From: Flemingiibacterium sp045634345
Lineage (GTDB): Bacteria > Bacillota > Clostridia > Oscillospirales > CAG-272
Reading direction: 5' to 3'
NCBI GenBank assembly: GCA_045634345.1
Contig: JAZRAB010000069.1
Span: 1 to 27,066, forward strand
DNA: 27,066 nt
Positions 13,739-20,370 of this stretch are shown here, one piece after another. Numbering within the stretch: the first letter of the stretch is position 1; each line of letters begins with the position of its first letter. The notes beneath the pieces are model-generated. The model saw nothing but the letters and a program-made list of their open reading frames with translations. It was not told where the DNA came from and did not search any database. A program made the position numbers and the translations under genes.

Positions 13739-14968
13739 TGCGCTATCCTTTATCATATCTATAATAGAATATGTAAGATATTTTGCGGCAGTCTTAGCTT
13801 CTTCGAGCGAATTTGCCGCCGAGCCTATCTCAATGAGCAATGAGCCAGGAGTGAATTGCTCGTTAAAGGATGCACCACGGATGTTTATTGGACGTGCAAA
13901 GCGCGTGTAGCTTGTAACAAGACGTTTTTGAAGTTGTGCCGCTACTGTGAAATTCTTATTCCAATCGGGGTGATCCGCGCCCTTTTCGTCAGTGCCGACG
14001 AGGAGCATTATCTGCGCGGCAAGTTCACCGTTTATTGAGGCGATCGGTCGTATAAGGTCTCCGCTTGAACGTATAATTGCATCACGGTGAATATCGAATA
14101 CATACTGTATAGACGGATATTCGGCAAGATATTTCTGTATCGTATCAGCGGCGAGATTATATGAGCGAGTATAAGATTCAATGTCGTGCATGATTTCGCA
14201 GTGAAGTGTTGGTATGCCGGCATTGTTTAAAAGATCTGCCATTACTGCACCTACCGCCACTACATTTTTGCCTTTATCAGAGCTTCGATGTAGATAATTC
14301 GGGGCTACTGACAATGCGCCGTCAGGCGAGTATGACTCGGTGCCGTGCGTATGGATAATGAGTATCAGCGGTTTGTCATCAGCAAGCGCATTCAGATCAG
14401 TTGCAATCGGATAATCGGCATTTAAAGCCGCATCAATATCGGGGGTGTAGGTCGTGGCATTTGATATCAGTACTTCACCGATGCCGCTTCCTGATGTCAG
14501 GTCATAAGGCAAAAGCGCAAGCTCGCCCCCAGGCAGCTTTGAATAATCATAAGAATATATACTGCTGATTCCCGGAATAGGTTTGATAGGTTCGCCGAGG
14601 GGAGTATGCGGAGTCTCTTCGCCGGATATATCGGAGGGGTCAACTGCCTGAAGCTCGGTTGTCCCGGTGTTTTCCTCGCCGTAATCGAAATAGAGAGCAT
14701 CGTTCCCGAAAAATACGATGGAGAGAAGCCGCTGTGTAACGGCGTCTTTGTCGCGCGTTGCAGGCTCATCGGGAAAGCGGAAGCATTCACGTGCGGTTAT
14801 GGTCGGAGACCATTCTGACACAGTGATTTCAATAACTCGGCACAGAAGCACCATTAAAGCAAGTCCACCGAGGATAGTCAGGAACGCCGAGATGAAACGT
14901 GGTGCTGTCCCTTTCGTTGGCATATATGTGTATTTTGTGATCTTTGTTTGTGCGTATAGCTGCTGCAT
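13733..14968 (-). CDS. spoIIP: Stage II sporulation protein P (peptidoglycan amidase/endopeptidase)
   Basis: 411 residues from the ATG at 14968 (MQQLYAQTKI), which has AAAGGA upstream; an in-frame ATG at 15028 lacks a good site. SpoIIP works with SpoIID and SpoIIM (DMP machine) to degrade septal peptidoglycan during engulfment. There is one membrane anchor (about residues 26-46, FISAFLTILGGLALMVLLC), a poorly conserved linker, and the zinc-dependent catalytic domain. The latter has IIHTHGTESY (about 204-213), FDIHRD (291-296), LVGTD, and PGSLLIEIGS (374-383), the SpoIIP signatures. It lies directly downstream of gpr on the minus strand, the same pairing as in Bacillus. Confidence 0.93.
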   Translation of the reverse strand: MQQLYAQTKITKYTYMPTKGTAPRFISAFLTILGGLALMVLLCRVIEITVSEWSPTITARECFRFPDEPATRDKDAVTQRLLSIVFFGNDALYFDYGEENTGTTELQAVDPSDISGEETPHTPLGEPIKPIPGISSIYSYDYSKLPGGELALLPYDLTSGSGIGEVLISNATTYTPDIDAALNADYPIATDLNALADDKPLILIIHTHGTESYSPDGALSVAPNYLHRSSDKGKNVVAVGAVMADLLNNAGIPTLHCEIMHDIESYTRSYNLAADTIQKYLAEYPSIQYVFDIHRDAIIRSSGDLIRPIASINGELAAQIMLLVGTDEKGADHPDWNKNFTVAAQLQKRLVTSYTRFARPINIRGASFNEQFTPGSLLIEIGSAANSLEEAKTAAKYLTYSIIDMIKDSAK

Positions 14969-15049
14969 TTTGTTGACCGTCCTTTGCGATTTGCCAGAGA
15001 TGGCTTGTCTTTGCCAAATTATATGCACAGACGGTCTTTATTATGCAGT

Positions 15050-15922
15050 CTAAAGCCCCCCGAAGGTTAAGGTCAGTGACTTCGCGGCGAGTCTTGACAG
15101 CTCACGCACGATAGTATCGGTTTCTTTAGGGGTCACAAAAAATCCGCGACGGTTTTGAAGCACTTCGATAAGACGTTCATCGGGGTCATCTATTCCGGCA
15201 CCCTCAAGCGCGTCAAGCACCAGCGTGGCAGAGTCAACGACGGTAGGGACACCAAATGCTATTACGGGAATACCAAGTGTTTCTTTGTCTATGGAACGGC
15301 GGTGGTTTCCTATACCTGAACCGGGGCTGATACCGCTGCTGCCGAGCTGAACTGTAGTCGCAAGTCTTTCGGTAGAGCGTGCGCAGAGCGAATCTATGGC
15401 GATAACAAGAGCAGGGCATACTTCCTTGCACACGCCGTGTATCAGCTCCGCGGTCTCAATTCCCGTTTGTCCCAGCACCCCCGGGGCAACTGCGGATATT
15501 TCACGTCCGCCGAGAAGCCCGAAAAGACGTTCGCTCTTTGTCCGCAGATGCCGTGTCGCAGTGATAAGTCCAACAGTCTCATCTCCGAGCGCATCTGCCG
15601 TTATTCTGCGGTTTCCGAGACCTGCAATCAGTACACTGTCGGGCATGCTTCCGCAAAGCTCCTCAGCGAGAAGCTTTAGCTTGTCCGATATTACCTCAGC
15701 CGCAGCATCAAAATCGGCATCCGAGGCAATCCATATTTTGCCTATATCTATAGTAATATACTTGCCGCGTGGCTTTCCAATCCGTTCAGCAGCAGCAGCG
15801 GTCAGTATTTCAACTGTGCTGATGGTTACTTTGCCGATTTCCTCACGGCGCTCATCAATATCACTGCGGTCGGCAAGATCTAGCTCCGCGGCAAGATCTG
15901 TACGGCGATTGTTGTTTAGCAT
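15050..15922 (-). CDS. gpr: Germination protease GPR
   Basis: 290 residues. GPR cleaves the DNA-protecting small acid-soluble proteins when a spore germinates. It is made as a zymogen and matures by N-terminal cutting; the start MLNNNRRTDLAAE has the typical TDLA propeptide motif. D110 (in ITADALG) and D177 (in VIAIDSLCAR) are 67 residues apart, matching the proposed catalytic aspartates of the B. megaterium enzyme. GLGN and GIETAELIHG are further family marks. AAAGGAG lies 12 nt before the ATG. A forespore sigma-G promoter is expected upstream, but I could not find a convincing one. Confidence 0.93.
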   Translation of the reverse strand: MLNNNRRTDLAAELDLADRSDIDERREEIGKVTISTVEILTAAAAERIGKPRGKYITIDIGKIWIASDADFDAAAEVISDKLKLLAEELCGSMPDSVLIAGLGNRRITADALGDETVGLITATRHLRTKSERLFGLLGGREISAVAPGVLGQTGIETAELIHGVCKEVCPALVIAIDSLCARSTERLATTVQLGSSGISPGSGIGNHRRSIDKETLGIPVIAFGVPTVVDSATLVLDALEGAGIDDPDERLIEVLQNRRGFFVTPKETDTIVRELSRLAAKSLTLTFGGL

Positions 15923-16101
15923 TTTTGCATACAGCTCCTTTGTGTATTTTAGCTATAAAAATTTTTCCCGATAATGTCATGATTATGTATGCGCCGGATG
16001 ATTGATCGAGAATATACTTAAAACTGCACAAGTCGTTAGACAAATGTAGATGTTAAAATGTATGCCTTGTGAAAAGATTGTGCATAAGAGCCAAAATGCG
16101 A

Positions 16102-16129
16102 TTGACACTATTGTGCAATAGTGTAAAAT
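16102..16129 (+). promoter_or_regulatory. Promoter with embedded operator-like palindrome
   Basis: TTGACA (16102-16107), a 16-nt spacer and TAAAAT (16124-16129). The spacer is filled by a perfect inverted repeat, ACACTATTG (16105-16113) and CAATAGTGT (16116-16124), separated by TG. A dimeric repressor bound there would cover both promoter boxes. Confidence 0.6.
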
Positions 16130-16153
16130 TTAAATTTTTTTGCAATTTAGTCA

Positions 16154-16182
16154 TTGATTATATTGAAATTTAGTGGTATAAT
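16154..16182 (+). promoter_or_regulatory. Second promoter of the oligopeptide-binding gene
   Basis: TTGATT (16154-16159), 17-nt spacer, TATAAT (16177-16182), about 95 nt upstream of the start codon. It is downstream of the palindrome-containing promoter, so the gene may have one regulated and one constitutive start. Confidence 0.6.
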
Positions 16183-16276
16183 ATATATAATATTCTAATA
16201 ATGCCTATTTGTATTGTTATGAAAGTATTTTTTCTGCCATCGGCAGGTTTTAACTCGAGGGAGGATTCACAAAATC

Positions 16277-17953
16277 ATGAAGAAAATCATTTGTGTGCTG
16301 CTTGTTGCAGCTATGTGTGTAACCCTTTTTGCAGGCTGTTCCACACTTAAAGGCGATGAAAAAGGCGCGACGGTAAATGTTTACATCGGAAGCGAAATAT
16401 CCGATTTCGATCCGGCGCTTGCGTATATTGATGACAGTGCCGTTAAGGTGCTCGGTCTCGTTTATGAGGGACTTACCCGTATAGGCGAAAACGGTAAGAC
16501 TGAAAACGCTCTCATGAAGAGTTATAAGGTGATTGAGGATCCCGAAAAGGGTGAATATAAAATGGAGATCACAATAAAGGACACAAAGTGGAGTGACGGA
16601 CGTGTGGTTTCCGCAGACGATATTGTGTATGCGTGGAAGCGTATTCTCGATCCCGAGTTCTCCTGCGCGGCGGCAGCTCTTCTTTTCGATATCAAGAATG
16701 CATATGATGTAAAAATGGGTGACAGTTCTATTGACGACCTTGGCATCGCTGCAGTTGATACCACTGTTCTTGAAGTGCAGTTTGAAGAAAAGATCAACTA
16801 CGAGCTTTTCCTTGAAAATCTTGCATGCCTTGCACTTGTTCCGCTTCGTGAGGATGTCGTAGTACGTTATGAGAACTTCGGTCAGAAGGTTTCCTCAATG
16901 GTTTCCAACGGTCCGTTCGCTGTAAAGGGACTTGAAGAAGGCGAGCTTCTGATGCTTGAGCGTAATGTCTACTACTACCGCGATACCGATAATGACGAGG
17001 CGCTCGATAAGTATGTTCTTCCGTACAGACTTATGATAGATTTCTCGATGACCGAGGATGAAATCACTGCTGCATATGAAAACGGCGAGATTTTCTATCT
17101 CGGTGATATCGCGCTCTCAAAGCGTGCTGACTATGCAAAGAAGGCAGAAAAATCCGATATTCTCTCAACTCACAGCTACATTTTCAACACTACCAATCCC
17201 ATGCTTGAATCAGCGGACGTAAGACGCGCTCTTTCCATGGCTCTTGACAGAGAAGCGATTGCTGATATCGTAACTTATGCCGAGGCTGCTACAGGTCTTA
17301 TCCCCGGAACTGTTTATGACAAGAAGGTCGGAGACAGCTTCAGAGATAACGGCGGCGCGCTCATAGGCGTAACGGCTGATGCTGCAGGCGCAAAGTCTTT
17401 GCTTGGCAGCACAGACGGAAGCTTCACCATTGCCTGCCGCGACACTGCTGCTGATATCGCTGTTGCCGAATACTGCAAGGGTGTTTGGGAAGCACTTGGC
17501 TTCAAAGTGGAAATTGACGAGCTTGATGCTGAAGATTATCTTGAGGCATACGAGAACGACGATTACGATGTGATTGCAGTTGACTATCAGTGCCTTTCTA
17601 CCGATTCTTTCGGTGCACTCGCTGTATTCGCTCCCAAGTTCTCCGGCATGGGAATCGACATTCAGAATGATAATTACGATCCCGTTCCTTACATCCCGGG
17701 ATATGCAAATGACGATTACAGTGCGCTTATCGAGACTGCGCATGCAGAAAAGGACAGAGCGGCTCGCTCTGCGACACTTCACGATGCAGAGGAGCTTCTG
17801 ATGGAGGATATGGCTATTATGCCGATTTACTTCCATAAGGATGCATATTTGTTCAACAAAAAGGTTCTCTCCGGAATCGGTGATTACTATATGGGTTACA
17901 GAAACTTTAACGATCTCAAGATGAAGAATTGGAGAGACTACGAGGCTGAATAA
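16277..17953 (+). CDS. Oligopeptide-type ABC transporter substrate-binding lipoprotein
   Basis: 558 residues. An extracytoplasmic solute-binding protein of the SBP_bac_5 (OppA/DppA) family. A lipoprotein signal is clear: charged MKK, hydrophobic core, and lipobox LFAGC with C21 as the lipidation site. The mature protein has SDFDPALAYIDDSAVKVLG, then WSDGRVVSADDIVYAWKRI, the family signature, and VRRALSMALDREAI-type helix near residue 315. Peptides are the likely ligands but sugars or nickel are handled by relatives. No permease or ATPase genes lie beside it, so it must work with a transporter encoded elsewhere or act alone as a receptor. The start follows CGAGGGAGGATTCAC. Confidence 0.9.
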   Translation: MKKIICVLLVAAMCVTLFAGCSTLKGDEKGATVNVYIGSEISDFDPALAYIDDSAVKVLGLVYEGLTRIGENGKTENALMKSYKVIEDPEKGEYKMEITIKDTKWSDGRVVSADDIVYAWKRILDPEFSCAAAALLFDIKNAYDVKMGDSSIDDLGIAAVDTTVLEVQFEEKINYELFLENLACLALVPLREDVVVRYENFGQKVSSMVSNGPFAVKGLEEGELLMLERNVYYYRDTDNDEALDKYVLPYRLMIDFSMTEDEITAAYENGEIFYLGDIALSKRADYAKKAEKSDILSTHSYIFNTTNPMLESADVRRALSMALDREAIADIVTYAEAATGLIPGTVYDKKVGDSFRDNGGALIGVTADAAGAKSLLGSTDGSFTIACRDTAADIAVAEYCKGVWEALGFKVEIDELDAEDYLEAYENDDYDVIAVDYQCLSTDSFGALAVFAPKFSGMGIDIQNDNYDPVPYIPGYANDDYSALIETAHAEKDRAARSATLHDAEELLMEDMAIMPIYFHKDAYLFNKKVLSGIGDYYMGYRNFNDLKMKNWRDYEAE

Positions 17954-17983
17954 GCTGCAGCAAGAAACTTAAGACGATTCGGG

Positions 17984-18017
17984 ATGGGCAGATGCCGCTT
18001 GGGCGTTTGCCCATTTT
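17984..18017 (+). terminator. Terminator after the substrate-binding protein gene
   Basis: ATGGGCA (17984-17990) and TGCCCAT (18008-18014) pair, with further GC pairing inside (GCC with GGC), followed by TTT. The T-run is short (ATTTTC). It sits between the lipoprotein gene and the DUF4364 gene, so it may attenuate rather than stop transcription. Confidence 0.6.
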
Positions 18018-18055
18018 CGCCCGGTAACGGCAAAAATACGATTAGGAGTACGATC

Positions 18056-18652
18056 ATGCAAGCACCGCTTAAAGAGAAAAATGATATAAAAATTTTTATT
18101 CTGTATCTTCTTAAAAATCTTAAATATCCGCTCGATTTCAATACTATAAGCGACATTGTTGTACAGGACGAGTTTGTAAATTATTTCGATTTTGCCGAAT
18201 GCTTTGCCGAGCTGCTTGATTCCGGTACTATCGAGCTTATACGTGTCGGCGGAGAGACTGTATCTGAAGCAACGATAGGTAAAAACGGACGTCCCGAAAA
18301 GAAGGATGAATTATACAGCATTACCGAAAACGGTGTTATAGTTGTTGAACAGCTGCAGAGTAATCTTCTCAATATGATAAAAGAGAAGAGTCTTAAAAGC
18401 GCGATGCGCCTTATTTCCTTTAAACAGCGTGGATTTGAGGTCAAGTGCAACGGCGCTGAACGAGAGGACGGGAAGTACGATCTCCACTGTGAGGTTATTG
18501 AAAACAGAGAATCGCTTATGGAGATAAATCTGGTTGTCAACGATAAGCAGCGCTATGATCAAATGGTGTATAATTTCAATGAACGTCCGGAGGTAATATA
18601 TCGAGGCGTTGTATCACTTCTTACGGGCGATATAAATTATCTTATTGATTAA
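18056..18652 (+). CDS. DUF4364 family protein, winged-helix-like
   Basis: 198 residues from the ATG at 18056, behind TTAGGAGTACGATC. The N-terminus (DIKIFILYLLKNLKYPLDF, then ISDIVVQDEFVNYFDFAECFAELL) matches the DUF4364 pattern known in clostridia: a helix-turn-helix/winged-helix domain that tests a start condition, followed by a wing region with ITENGVIVVEQ typical of PadR/MarR-like folds. The C-terminal half is alpha/beta with unknown role. A DNA-binding regulator is plausible but its targets are not. The position after an orphan solute-binding protein gives no direct clue; the palindrome upstream of that gene would be a candidate target. Confidence 0.75.
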   Translation: MQAPLKEKNDIKIFILYLLKNLKYPLDFNTISDIVVQDEFVNYFDFAECFAELLDSGTIELIRVGGETVSEATIGKNGRPEKKDELYSITENGVIVVEQLQSNLLNMIKEKSLKSAMRLISFKQRGFEVKCNGAEREDGKYDLHCEVIENRESLMEINLVVNDKQRYDQMVYNFNERPEVIYRGVVSLLTGDINYLID

Positions 18653-18828
18653 AAATCGACATATGTTTGTGCAAATATCACGAATTTAACACTTGAAAAT
18701 AGTGCAAAATATATGCCAAAAGCTTTGCAAACCGCCTAAGTATTTGTCGTAATGTCCAAATATTAGCAGTTATTATGTACACAATCAACAAGGTGCATTA
18801 ATCGACAAAAAATAATTCCAAAAAACTA
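18653..18828. other. Gene-free AT-rich stretch before the zinc-ribbon promoter
   Basis: I see no gene, terminator or clear repeat here. Together with the promoter and leader entries that follow, the gap between DUF4364 and the zinc-ribbon gene is 370 nt. Confidence 0.6.
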
Positions 18829-18856
18829 TTGACATTATCCAAAAAAGTGATATAAT
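18829..18856 (+). promoter_or_regulatory. Strong promoter of the zinc-ribbon gene
   Basis: Consensus TTGACA (18829-18834), 16-nt spacer, consensus TATAAT (18851-18856). The start codon is about 165 nt further on, giving a long 5' leader. Confidence 0.85.
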
Positions 18857-18871
18857 ATTAATAGTTGATTA

Positions 18872-18984
18872 ATTACCGATGTGTTTTTATAAGCACCTCG
18901 GTAATATATATGCCCGTATAGCTTAAAGAGAGCGTTGGTTGTAATTTTACTTGCAAAGGTGTCGGTTGGAATCCGTCGAGGGCA
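18872..18984 (+). promoter_or_regulatory. Structured 5' leader with a hairpin and a tRNA-like segment
   Basis: A hairpin pairs ATTACCGA (18872-18879) with TCGGTAAT (18898-18905), continued inward by GTG/CAC after a mismatch. Next, 18911-18984 is 74 nt long and resembles a tRNA: TGCCC at its start pairs with GGGCA at its end, GCTT/GAGC forms a D-like stem with a 5-nt loop, and GTCGG-TTGGAAT-CCGTC resembles a T arm with one mismatch and one changed loop base. The anticodon arm does not pair. It is not a working tRNA; it may be a decayed one or a regulatory fold. Confidence 0.4.
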
Positions 18985-19022
18985 AAATTTTATTTTATCT
19001 ACACAAGCGAGGTATATTCAAA

Positions 19023-19298
19023 ATGTATCAGGACGAAAAATTGATCTGTAAGGATTGCGGCGAGGAATTCATTTTTACTGCAGGCGAGCAGGAGTTCTAT
19101 GCTGAAAAGGGCTTCCAGAACAAGCCCCAGAGATGCAAGGCTTGCCGCGATGCAAGAAAGAACGCCGGAAAGCCTCAGAGAGAGCTTTTCACCACTACCT
19201 GTGCAAGATGCGGTAAGGAAGCTAAGGTTCCTTTCCAGCCCAGCAACGACAGACCGGTATATTGCAGCGAATGCTATGCTGAAATGAAGCAGCAGTAA
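19023..19298 (+). CDS. Small protein with two zinc ribbons
   Basis: 91 residues from the ATG at 19023 (MYQDEKLICKDCGEEF). It holds two four-cysteine units: CKDCG at the start with CKACRDARK about 30 residues later, then CARCG and CSECYAEM near the C-terminus. The middle phrase TAGEQEFYAEKGFQNKPQRC is typical of the probable zinc-ribbon family (zf_Tbcl type) abundant in clostridia. Function unknown; such proteins may bind nucleic acid or act as adaptors. It has its own strong promoter and terminator, so it is a single-gene unit that is likely well expressed. Confidence 0.88.
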   Translation: MYQDEKLICKDCGEEFIFTAGEQEFYAEKGFQNKPQRCKACRDARKNAGKPQRELFTTTCARCGKEAKVPFQPSNDRPVYCSECYAEMKQQ

Positions 19299-19322
19299 TT
19301 ACACGTGTTCATCGTAAAAAAT

Positions 19323-19358
19323 CGGAGGTATCGTATATATCGATATCTCCGCTTTTTT
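19323..19358 (+). terminator. Terminator after the zinc-ribbon gene
   Basis: CGGAGGTATCG (19323-19333) pairs with CGATATCTCCG (19341-19351), 11 bp with one G-U, followed by CTTTTTTG. Confidence 0.9.
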
Positions 19359-19407
19359 GCTTTCAGAAAATTAATGTCGATTTTTTTCAAAAAATCTCCG
19401 AAAGGTA

Positions 19408-19436
19408 TGTACAAAACGTCAAAAGTGTGCTATAAT
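19408..19436 (+). promoter_or_regulatory. Promoter of rlmB
   Basis: A perfect TATAAT (19431-19436) with TGTACA (4 of 6 to consensus) 17 nt upstream, about 60 nt before the rlmB start. The -35 is weak. Confidence 0.6.
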
Positions 19437-19496
19437 ATTTATATAGGTGTATATTTTTTGCCACCAATTCCACATTTTTGTTAAATAAAGGTTGAC

Positions 19497-20348
19497 ATGT
19501 ATAAAAATTACAGCAGCAAAAACAGAAAAAATACTGTAGAATATAAAAAACGGGATAAAAATGCATATTACGTAAAACCGAGGGAAGAACAGCCCCTCAC
19601 GGACGAGGAAGCTTCTTCAACTGTGGTTTGCGGAAGAAACGCGGTGCATGAGCTTTTAAAATCGGGACGCTCGATCGATAAGCTCTTTGTAAGACGCGGC
19701 GATAGAGAAGGCTCGATCACCATGATCGTTGCCGAGGCGATTGCACAAAAGATTCCCGTGATTGAGGTTGATAAAGCGAAGATTGATTCACTTGCATGCG
19801 GTGCAAATCATCAAGGTGTCGTTGCCATGGCTGCGGCGAAGGAATATGTTTCGCTTGATGATATTCTCGAAATTGCGAAAGAGCGCGGGGAGAAACCGCT
19901 TATTGTGATTGCCGATGAGATTGCTGATCCGCATAATCTTGGCGCCATAATCAGATGTGCTGAGGGCGCGGGGGCGCATGGACTTGTGATTCCGAAACGC
20001 CGCGCTTCCGGTCTCACCGCTGTAGTTGATAAATCCTCGGCGGGTGCGCTTGAGCATTTGGCTATCGCCAGGGTCCCTAATTTGGCGGCGGCGATTGACG
20101 AGCTTAAAGAAAAAGGTGTGTGGGTATATGGCGCAGAGGCCGATGGCACCCCATACTACGGTACAAAGTTTGACAGTGCGACGGCTATCGTTGTTGGAAG
20201 CGAGGGCTTTGGCATATCACGTCTTATCCGGGAAAAGTGCGATTTCATTATATCTATTCCGATGTACGGTAATGTAAATTCTTTTAACGTATCTTGTGCT
20301 GCGGCTGTTATTCTTTGCGAGGCTGCAAAGCAGATGCGTGCAAATTGA
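19497..20348 (+). CDS. rlmB: 23S rRNA 2'-O-methyltransferase of the RlmB/TrmH family
   Basis: 283 residues. A SPOUT-class enzyme that uses S-adenosylmethionine to methylate a ribose 2'-OH, in E. coli at G2251 of 23S rRNA. After a basic, unordered N-terminus (about residues 1-40) comes the L30e-like substrate-binding domain (VVCGRNAVHELLKSGRSIDK). The knotted catalytic domain follows, with motif 1 DPHNLGAIIRCAEG (from 144), motif 2 VVGSEGFGI (232-240) and motif 3 IPMYGNVNSFNVSCAAA (N264 region). The ATG follows AAAGGTTGAC. The next gene starts 22 nt after its stop and is probably cotranscribed. Confidence 0.92.
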   Translation: MYKNYSSKNRKNTVEYKKRDKNAYYVKPREEQPLTDEEASSTVVCGRNAVHELLKSGRSIDKLFVRRGDREGSITMIVAEAIAQKIPVIEVDKAKIDSLACGANHQGVVAMAAAKEYVSLDDILEIAKERGEKPLIVIADEIADPHNLGAIIRCAEGAGAHGLVIPKRRASGLTAVVDKSSAGALEHLAIARVPNLAAAIDELKEKGVWVYGAEADGTPYYGTKFDSATAIVVGSEGFGISRLIREKCDFIISIPMYGNVNSFNVSCAAAVILCEAAKQMRAN

Positions 20349-20370
20349 GTTTTTAGAAAGGAGCGATAAA

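Larger units (their letters stand above)
15923..16276. other. Divergent intergenic region between gpr and the oligopeptide-binding gene
   Basis: 354 nt, AT-rich, no gene. It holds two plus-strand promoter candidates and a palindrome, listed separately. Just before the next gene there is a small hairpin CTGCC/GGCAG (16234-16246) followed by GTTTT; it is too short to be called a terminator with confidence. The gpr promoter must also lie here, on the minus strand, but is not recognisable. Confidence 0.6.

Noticed and set aside
15923..16060. Sigma-G promoter for gpr on the minus strand (CATACATA-like box)
   Set aside because: The possible -35 partner is at the wrong spacing; the match is too weak to call.
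18911..18984. A tRNA gene
   Set aside because: Length, acceptor ends and D/T-like arms fit, but the anticodon arm does not pair, the acceptor has mismatches and the T loop lacks TTCGA. It is reported only as a tRNA-like leader segment.
18900..19022. T-box riboswitch, suggested by AAAGAGAG and GTTGG
   Set aside because: The T-box core (AGGGTGGNACCGCG) and antiterminator are missing, and the downstream gene is not an amino-acid gene.
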